Position numbers and translations under genes: made by a program. Below are positions 55,599-64,000 of a stretch of 64,000 nt of DNA, piece after piece (position 1 is the first letter of the stretch; each line of letters opens with the position of its first letter). Under the pieces are notes generated by a model, which saw only the letters and a list, made by a program, of their open reading frames with translations, made no database searches and had not been told where the DNA came from. The stretch comes from Paracyclopina nana (taxonomy: Eukaryota; Arthropoda; Copepoda; Cyclopoida; Cyclopettidae), in contig JAGUCH010000006.1 in assembly GCA_019096065.1 (NCBI GenBank), forward strand, positions 3,120,001-3,184,000, in the 5' to 3' direction.

Positions 55599-58500
55599 CT
55601 GAAAAAGGGAAGATTCATTCGTAAGTATGTTTACAGGGCTAACATGTGAGATATATGGTCATGAAGAGCGCACGCGCGACAGCTGACTTTTGAGTGCACG
55701 CGCAACAGCTGAAAGTTTACTTCGAAGCGTAATTGACATCCCATTATTTGGCTAGGTTAAATACTTTCTAAACCCAAGATTAGCTGAAAATCCGCCATGA
55801 CATCAAGTCTTCTCATATTGATTAAGATACACTACTACGTACGTACATGCATGCTGACTTTTTCATTAAACAAAGTACTGCAAGCCTCCTTATACTATGT
55901 ATGCCATCTTCCCAACTATATATTACAAGGACGAGCAGAAATTGTCATCTTTCATAGCCATGGACAATAAGACACTGCTGTTGTTATTGCATCAAGAATA
56001 TAATGGAAAGAAATCTCCCTTGGGACAACTGCCAGTTTGTGTCAACTCGAGAGTCAAGAGCCATTTTTCATGTGTGAAAGAGCTTGAAAAACGGTGGTAG
56101 TAGAGGCAGTAAGCTCAGCTCATTGTTTGCAGTTGACATTTCGAATCATGTCGAGACTAAACATGACAACCATGGCAAGAGAAAGCATTACTGTAGTGAG
56201 TGCTATATAGAAAAGCAGGCATTTTGCAGAAGAAAAGTTGGTGCTAGGCTATTATTATATACCTAGTTGTACGAGTATAGCAGCTGCAGGGCATAACAAT
56301 TACCATCAAAGCAGTGTGGTGCTATATACCAGCCAACTTCATCAAGGCTGCTTTCATTTGATAATCAAGGTCACAAACTGCTACATTTAAGATATAGAAA
56401 AGGCTTTTTTTGCTAAATACACATTTTGGGAGGAATTCATTTCGAGCTGGGCTCACAAATGACTTCAGTGGAAATTGAAATGGCTTTCCCGGTGCTCTGA
56501 AATTGAGGGATGGTGTCACACAAGAAGGAGGAGAAGAAGAAGACTTTCTCTTTACACGTAATGCCAAAGTTGAGTGGTCTCCCCCACTTTTGTACTAGGA
56601 CGGCGAAGACCGAAGAAGAAGGAGAAAGCGCCCACTTTCAACCACAGAAGTAGCAGCAGCACCAACTTCCAAGGTCTTGTGCTCAGCACTCGTATGTTTT
56701 TCTTACCCACTAAACGGAAGGAGAAAAGAATCACCTCGACTATTACGAGAGACTAAAAGCAAAGAGCTGAAAACGGCACAAATACAAAATTGTCCCCTGC
56801 CGTCGTTTTAATAACACTTGAGATTTGTTATCACTGGCAACATAGGGAAGAACATGACTTAAAGTGGCAAATGAAAGGTTCAGGGAGAGTTCCAATCCAT
56901 TGTTCGGTGAGCAATTTAATCAACTAATTCAGATGCTTAAACTGAAAAAATACAGCTCTGCTAGCATTGTCGGCTCTTTGATAAGAGGTATTGGCCATTT
57001 CATTATTTCCCCTCTCTTTTTAAATTATTTTGCCACATGTTCTCTTACTGGATCTAATATAGAATAATATGCCATTGTTGAGGGAGAGGCTAATATGTGG
57101 TACAATTCTGAAAGGGCAGCTTCAGCAGCAAAATACAGAATATATGAATGAAAGTGAAGAAAGGACCGTCACAATGGCCCACCACTTCGTCTATATATAC
57201 TATTACTGCAGCATAGTGGAAGAAGAATAGAGAGAGAGAGGAAAGCAGATTTAAATGGCTTAATTGCCTCAGCTCAGAAGCTCTTCTCCCTTTCAGCTGC
57301 TCTTTTTGCCACTTCCTCACTCAGTATGAAAATTTGGCTAATAACCAAAGTTTGCTGGCTGAAGCGGAGATGAGTTCATTCCTCCTTTGTTTGCTGAAAA
57401 CCCATCGTTTAACGCATCAAAGTGGATCACCATAAACCGAGTCCTACTCTTTTATGGCAGCAGCAAAAGATGAAAGCCGGAGGCTTTTGCAACTCGAAAT
57501 ACTTTACATTTTCTCGAATTCCTCTTCAAAGTTGACTACAAGCCCAAAGGACTGAAACTTTGTCAACAATTTTTGGCTCCAAAATGCACTTTTACATACT
57601 ATATCCTAATAGCACAAATGCAGACATATCACTTAGCATTGAGAGCAATAGTTACATATATAAGTTGTGCAACCGGAAATTGATAATGCAGAGAGATTGA
57701 TGACCAATACGCAGCCCCTTTTTCCATTTATACTGTATAAACGCTTTATATGTAGAATGTAGCAGTAAATCTTTACAGTGCGACGAAAAGTGTGCTATTA
57801 GTACGTTATAGAGCAAAAAAGCCAATATACAGCATTCTAGCAGCATGAAAAAGCCAATAAGAAATGCATTCTATTGTAGTGGTTGAAAAGGAGCCACACT
57901 ACAACAGGTGGAAATTGCAAATGTTGAATAGTGCTGTTGCTTTTCAAGAGGGGAATTTCTTCTGTGCTTGCTCAGCTGCAGCTTAGAACGTAGTTGGCAT
58001 GGGGAAATATTTCCCACTTGGGAATAATTAAAGCCTTCTTTTTTTGACATGCATCTTGGTAAGGAGAAGATGAATGCCCACATGTTGTGCATTGGCAGTG
58101 CCCATATACATATTACTGCAATACACTTATTATGTATAATTGTACGCAGTGAGAGGAGGAACTTTTGACAGCTCAGTTCATTGATTGATTTTGTGTCATT
58201 TGGCGCAACGAAGTAATTCATATGGTAACAAAACAGCAAAAAAGGGAATGCAGTCAAAAAGTGTACAGTGCGCTGGTATTGGCCAATTTTTAAGAGCCAT
58301 GGATACTACTGCTGAGAATCTTATATCGACTTTTTGGCTATATGGTACTATAGAAGCATGTATTTGAACAACAACAACCGATACAGAATACGTACATTGT
58401 AGCATTCTTTGCTTGTACGACACAAAAGACTACAAGAAAGTTTTATTAATATCATTATTCGTTGGCTATCTGGACGAATAATCCTTTGTACTAGATAGTA

Positions 58501-60063
58501 ACAATTCACGTGAACCGTAGCTCCCAACAAAAGTGGTTGTGAAATGGAGCGAAATACAACTGAAGAAGATACAGCCTCATTACAGATTTCGACCTAATGA
58601 GATCAGTGTGCGTGCCTTACAGACAAGTGGAAACAAATGGTCATGACAAAAGGATTTTCTCTAATCCCTCTTGTTTCTGAGGGTGCATTACTGGCTCTGT
58701 ATCCAGCAGTATCGCACTGTTACTAATATAGTATGTCTGCTTTCAAAAAAGCAATGTGCATACAGTAGACTCGTGGAATGATAAGGTTTGCCCTCATAAT
58801 TACATTCCTAATCCAATAATCGTTACTCTTTTTTATTACTCTTGCTTCATCAATCACTTGTATTCTTTTCTGTAAAGAATGTAAGCAATTATTGCGCAGC
58901 CAAAATCCGGTCTTTTCAATGGTATTTTGGGCCGTTCATTCGGAATATTCTTGCAGCTTTCTCTTATGCTCCATGGCGCCAAATGTATTTGACTCGAGTG
59001 GCCTTGGCAATTGGTTTTTGGCTCAATCTTCACATGGAATCTACTATTCATCAGTAGATGAGTGCGAGTCGATGCAAATTCTGCGCCCCCAGAAGTATTC
59101 TGCTCTCGTAAGCGCGCTAGCTGCTGCTGCGCACCATGCAGCATTAATATTGGAGGCTTTGTACTATAGCAAAAGAAGAAGTACGTGCAATGTGTCCCAT
59201 AAATACTGGTAAATCAGCCAGCAGAATACAGATCCACAAAGTATTTGTGAAAGTAATCCAATATTTTTAGCTAGATAATGATGGTACTGCTACGTAGCAC
59301 ACTGGTGCAAGATACATAAAAAATGTCAAGACACGAGTATCTGCACCGTCATTCATTCGTTAGCAATGTACTTAAAAAGCTTTCTTTAAAGCCTGTGGAG
59401 ATCATCGCAAGAAATACCAGCATTTACAGTATTTACATGGATCAATAAATTGATTGGAAAAATATCGACTCTCAGGCTACAGTTTTCTATTAAAGTGGCT
59501 TCTCTTCGCTCTACTGAAGGAGTAAATGTATTCAAATGTATTCAAGAATTCCAAGATGCTCTATAATGCCATGGTAGTCTAGGTTATACTAGTGTAAGCT
59601 GCTGTGATACTACAGCAAACTCTCAAGAGCGCTTCTTCCTCAAGCTGATGCACAAAATTAATTTCGAAAGAATGAGGCCGTATTTATCGCCTTGAAAAAT
59701 ACGGATTCTGTGCTTGCTGCCAACATAATAATTGTCGGTTAAGTAAACCCTCTACTATACAGCTAATTTTCTATGTTCGACAAAAGAACCTTTAATAATT
59801 GAATATATTTCTAGAGAGAACTCAGCCTAAAAATAGAGTGATAAGAAGGAAATATTAGCAGGAGGAAAGAAGCCATCGATCAAGCATTGAAAAGAAACGT
59901 GTGAGAAGTTCTCCACAGCGCATAAAAAAGCTGCGATTACATGAACAGCTCATGATATAGAAAATGTCCTTGCCTTGGCTTTGAAACCATTTTTGACCTC
60001 AATGGCCAGTCACATTAAGTTGCCAAAAAGGGCCTTTTTTGTTAATGCTGTGCATGCCTGAAC

Positions 60064-60144
60064 TCAAGGTCACGTGACCTCATGTTTATGCAAATCAGTG
60101 ATTACGTAAACAAAATCATGCAATTATGCTGACGATGACCTTGA
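60064..60144. promoter_or_regulatory. Candidate enhancer: cluster of transcription-factor consensus sites
   Basis: Within 81 bp lie TCAAGGTCA (60064-60072, FTZ-F1/ERR type), AGGTCACGTGACCT (60067-60080, inverted AGGTCA half-sites containing CACGTG), and ATGCAAAT (60088-60095, POU octamer). Then come TTACGTAA (60102-60109, PAR-bZIP palindrome), GTAAACAAA (60106-60114, forkhead) and TGACCTTGA (60136-60144, the first site inverted). All are exact consensus words. Function is inferred. Confidence 0.45.
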
Positions 60145-61686
60145 GTGCTCTGTAGTATATTTTCAGGTTTTCAAGGGCTCATTAAATAAATCAGGAAAAT
60201 TTTTTTAGATGTGATCTCAGTACCATTTCAGCCAAACTCTGTATTAGTGCAAACAGTCGTAAAAAAGATTGCCATTCTCTTTCAATATTGTAGCTTGCAT
60301 CGAGGGGGTTTGTATTTATAGAAGCATACCATAAAAAGATAAGCGTTTTTAATCAATTTTGGCTGCTGTAGGCACGCGCGCATTAAAAATGACTTTTAAT
60401 TTACATTACAGATATTTCCCAGACAAGCTCAGAATAATCTAAGCAAAGAGTAGTAGTGCATATTTCTCATCCAGCCTCAAGCTCATTTGGCAAAACTGCA
60501 GATTTGAATGAGATTGCAAAATTGTTGAACTAAGGAAGATTTTCTTGGATGGTGCCTACAAGATCTTCTCACAGTGGGAAAAAATTAAAATACTCAGCAC
60601 AGCTTGTTTTTCTTGAAGAAACCACACTGTGAGCTTGTGTTACTTGCAGTTGACAAGCTAAGAAATGGTCCCAGATTTTCCGCATAGTTTTTCATGGCCA
60701 AGCATGATTCAGCAGATTAGTATTTTTCATGCATTACTTCAAAGATAAATTGGAATGGTCTACTGCATCGCATACTAAGTATTCCACTAGAAAAGACTTT
60801 ATAACAAGAATTTTAAAAAAATATTAGGCATTGAAAATGCGAAAAATGAGCTAATGAAGTAAAGGAGGCTTCTTTCTGCTTAACTTTCAAGTGGCTGTAC
60901 ACAAGTCCTTTTTAAGTATTTTTCGGAAGACTCTTATTTTGCCAAAGTAGCTTGTGGCACACAAAACCAAAGGAGGCCGGAAAAACAACAGAAAGATAAA
61001 AAGTTAAGGTTTTTGTTTCCCAGTTGTTATAAACTGGAGGAGCTATTTCTCCCCTAATTGGCAATTAGGGTGTCCCACAAGAAGAGAAATAAAAATAAAC
61101 CTTGATATTTCTTGGACCCTCTTTTTCATGAAGAACATTTAGCAAGAAAAGAGCACTAAAATAGCAAGAAAAAGTACCATTTAATGAGCTCTTGATGCTA
61201 AGTGCTACCAAGAAACAGAATGTTGCCATAGTTGTACTGCATCTTTTTGTTCAAGAAAAGCAATTTGCCCATAAGTGGAAATGTGTCTCCCACAAAAGCG
61301 AATTGTTTGTTGACACCCACCTCTGCTACAAAACCACCCCAAGACCTCCAAGCACATATTTCTACGCGAACAAATCCAGAAAAAAAGAGTAGTTTCAGAA
61401 ATTGCCACCACCCTAAATGAGGGCGCTGGGGAAGAGGGGTCCAAAAAGAGTTTCCAGATCTGATCAAAATGTTTCATTTAATGCAACTTTTAGGCATATT
61501 TGTTGAAAAATTGGCGAAAAACGTGCATACATATAAGAATTTCATGATTCTGATGACAAGTTCAGTTGTAGCATAAGCATTTATAATAGGAAACAGGAAT
61601 TGTTGCTGAACTATTTTAGCACTACATTTGAACAATTGCGCTGAGAGCAATTTTCTGCATGACAAATCCAGAAACAAATATCACCA

Positions 61687-62332
61687 CTACAGAGGATTGT
61701 ACTGTTCAAGTTCGAATCCGCAAAATATCGAAAGGTAAAAGTTCGAAAAGTGAAATTTCGATCCGCAAAACTTCGATAGGTAAAACTTTGAAGAGCAAAA
61801 AAAATCTTGAAACGAATTTGTAAAATATTTTCAACACAATAAAAATAAATTAAGTTCATATATACAGAGCGTCCTACCAACAGTGGATTAAATAGTTTTA
61901 AATGATTAAAACTATTTTATAAACTAATAATAATCAAATAATTTGTCATATTCAGTTTTATGAGGTGTTCACCTATACTTCGTTTCCTTAAAATCTTACT
62001 GCATCCATAAATGAAATGCCTAAGTTTTTGTACTTTCAAAACACTTCAAACTCATGTGAGCAAAAGAGGTGGAAAAAGTGGATTACTTAAAGCTATCAAG
62101 AGTGAGTAAAAATGATCAGTACTAAAATAAGAGGCTTAAGTAAAACGCAATTTTATGGAAGAAATTTCCTTTATAGATGAAAACAGCAAAAGCAGAAGTT
62201 GCAACAATGATCGAATTTTTGCGGATTGGAACTTTGCCTTTCGAACTTTAAACCTATCGAACTTTTGCGGATTCGAACTTTAACCAGTCGAACTTTTGCG
62301 GATTCGAAGCTGAACAGATATACCCTACAGAG
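61687..62332. repeat. hAT-type MITE with 8-bp target duplication
   Basis: CTACAGAG at 61687-61694 and 62325-62332 flanks 630 bp. The ends are imperfect inverted repeats (left GATTGTACTGTTCAAGTTCG, right complement GGTATATCTGTTCAGCTTCG). Subterminal arms on both sides carry repeated TTCGAATCCGCAAAA-like units in opposite orientation. An 8-bp duplication is the hAT superfamily hallmark. No transposase frame is present, so it is non-autonomous. Confidence 0.75.
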
Positions 62333-64000
62333 CTGTAAGGCAGAAGTTACTATATACGTAGGGTGTCCTGCTTGACTTCTGTTTTAGCTGAAATTGTGTG
62401 ACAACGAACTTTGTGACCACATTTGCTCGAATCAATTGAGGGGAAATTCATTCAAAATCCACGCATGCATGATATTGCAATACTTGATTCATTTTCAGAT
62501 TGCCAACTACACACACGGCATCATAAATCAGTTATAAACCCAGCTAACAGCAGATACATTTTCTGCGAAAAAACACAATTCTCCATATACTTTAGGTCCG
62601 AATAAACGCTTAGTAGAGTACATACCGAAGAAATGTAATTACAGCTAAACTAAAAGTTTATGCGTAACTGCAAGCGTGAGCCCCAAAATGGCAATTCACT
62701 TTGATAATGACTAAACACTTATTTTTTGCCTCTCTCAAAAGAAACTTTCTTTCTTGCCTTGTCGATAACACATCGAGGAGTGCTATCAATGTTTAATACG
62801 GCCTGACCTTTCAAAAGCAGATCGAGATCAGTGTGAGAGTACGACATTGAGGAAAGAAAAAAGGGAGCATTCATTCGAATAGAGGACCAAATTTTTACGA
62901 GCACGTTCTCAAAAAAAGCCAAGCATTTTGTCATGCCTCATTTTCATAGCGGAGGAAGAAGATGAATGATTGCAAAATCAAGAAAATCCCACTTATTTTC
63001 CCCTCTCCTCGATTGCTTCATGTTCTCAACTTTAATGGGGTACTTTTGCACACTGGGCCATTCACGAGAGATCCTGATTGGCACAAACAGAATTTCCAAT
63101 ACTGAGTATATTCTGTGCACAGCGAGTGGTTATACTAGCATATGGTGCCACTTCTAGTTCAAAAGTAAAAGTGACGTTTTTTAGCTAAAGTGACCCACTG
63201 TGCTCACTAACGCTTGAAAAGAGAGACGAATCAGATACATCTTCCTTTGAAGAGAAATAATTCATGCTTGAGAGATACAGCTTTACATCAAAAGCAATTA
63301 GACCAACTTCTGCAATGTAAATTCATATTTTTCAGTAATCACCTCCAATGAAAAGAGGAAAAGCCAGATATATTTTTTTCTTTTTCTTTTCAGTGATGCA
63401 AGTTCTTTGACAAGCTGTTTAAAACCAGGCCAAAAAGCTATTTTCAGAAGTTGATGACATGAAATTCCAGATTCGTAAAATGAAATATTGCCAAGAATGT
63501 CAGTAGGCACGACTGTTAGTTTTTATCTAAGGACCACAGTGAGTTGAGTCCAATTACTCTTTTAGCAAGAATTGTGTATGATGAAGAGTTTCAGGATGAC
63601 TCACGGAGCAGGAATTTAGCACGAAAATTCAGACACATCTTGTCCCTCGAGGCTTCAGTCGAATTTCGTCCAAAATTGTGGGAGTCAACAGAAAAACCTG
63701 AATTTTGTGATGGTGCTAAAAGCCTCGTATTCACTAGCTAAAAATCATCATGCTTGAGGAATGTTGAAATTCAATCTGGTGTCGTAGTCAACAGGTCCAT
63801 CTAGATTAAGGTAGAATAGCTTAGGATAACTATTTTGATTGCTGCTGAAAAATCAAGTTCTTCTAGTGGACACACAAAACAAGTACTACGTTAATTATTC
63901 CTTTGTTTCAAACTAAATCCTGCTTTACAGATCGCCAAAATTCCCAACTCAATGCAATGTCACTCTCCTACTGGCTTTGTGTTAATTACCAAACGAATAC

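Larger units (their letters stand above)
55599..64000 (-). other. Probable long intron of the calcium-sensor gene
   Basis: 8.4 kb in which no exon on either strand has coding support. I looked for EF1/EF2-type exons on the minus strand and found none. It holds a cluster of transcription-factor consensus sites (60064-60144), a hAT-type MITE (61687-62332) and otherwise AT-rich sequence. An unrecognised gene or non-coding RNA is not excluded. Confidence 0.45.

Noticed and set aside
58892..59212. 106-residue plus-strand frame in the long intron
   Set aside because: Overlaps a similar-sized minus-strand frame and has no domain or repeat structure.

Overview
This is a piece of an animal nuclear genome, most likely from an arthropod and possibly a crustacean or close relative. 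The evidence is split genes with mostly short GT-AG introns, a TipE-type sodium-channel auxiliary subunit and an arthropod-style RYamide-like neuropeptide precursor. Nothing looks bacterial, organellar or viral. Exon joins were worked out by hand: every splice listed keeps the reading frame, and in each gene that is complete here the spliced exons sum to a multiple of three. Species cannot be named from sequence alone.

Left part (1-21 kb) is gene dense. It holds a secreted-type aldo-keto reductase (-), the BRCT protein PTIP/PAXIP1 with a huge glutamine-rich centre (-), proteasome subunit beta type-1 (+), a secreted cysteine-rich repeat protein (-), and a membrane-anchored retinol-dehydrogenase-like SDR (+). 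Then come an unrecognised FN3 single-pass membrane protein (+), a Golgi GCNT-type glycosyltransferase (+), the MuvB/DREAM subunit LIN37 (+), and two tandem three-finger C2H2 zinc-finger genes (-).

Middle part (22-45 kb) is looser: a single-exon ZIP metal transporter (+), a tiny single-pass membrane protein (+), TipE (+), then the mitochondrial carnitine/acylcarnitine carrier SLC25A20 spread over 12 kb (-).

Right part: the COPII coat subunit Sec24C/D (-), a thimet-oligopeptidase/neurolysin-type M3 peptidase with a mitochondrial-type leader (+), the RYamide/luqin-like RFamide precursor (-), and the last exon of a neuronal calcium sensor gene (-). Its remaining exons seem to lie beyond the window, so 55.6-64 kb is probably one very long intron.

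There is no operon logic: these are mostly unrelated housekeeping and neuronal genes. Themes that recur are divergent gene pairs with short shared spacers, convergent 3' ends, several non-autonomous terminal-inverted-repeat elements (one nested in another), four GC-AG introns, and a dense cluster of transcription-factor consensus sites near 60.1 kb. The most interesting item is the RFamide precursor at 52561-53507, readable only after joining four small phase-1 exons.
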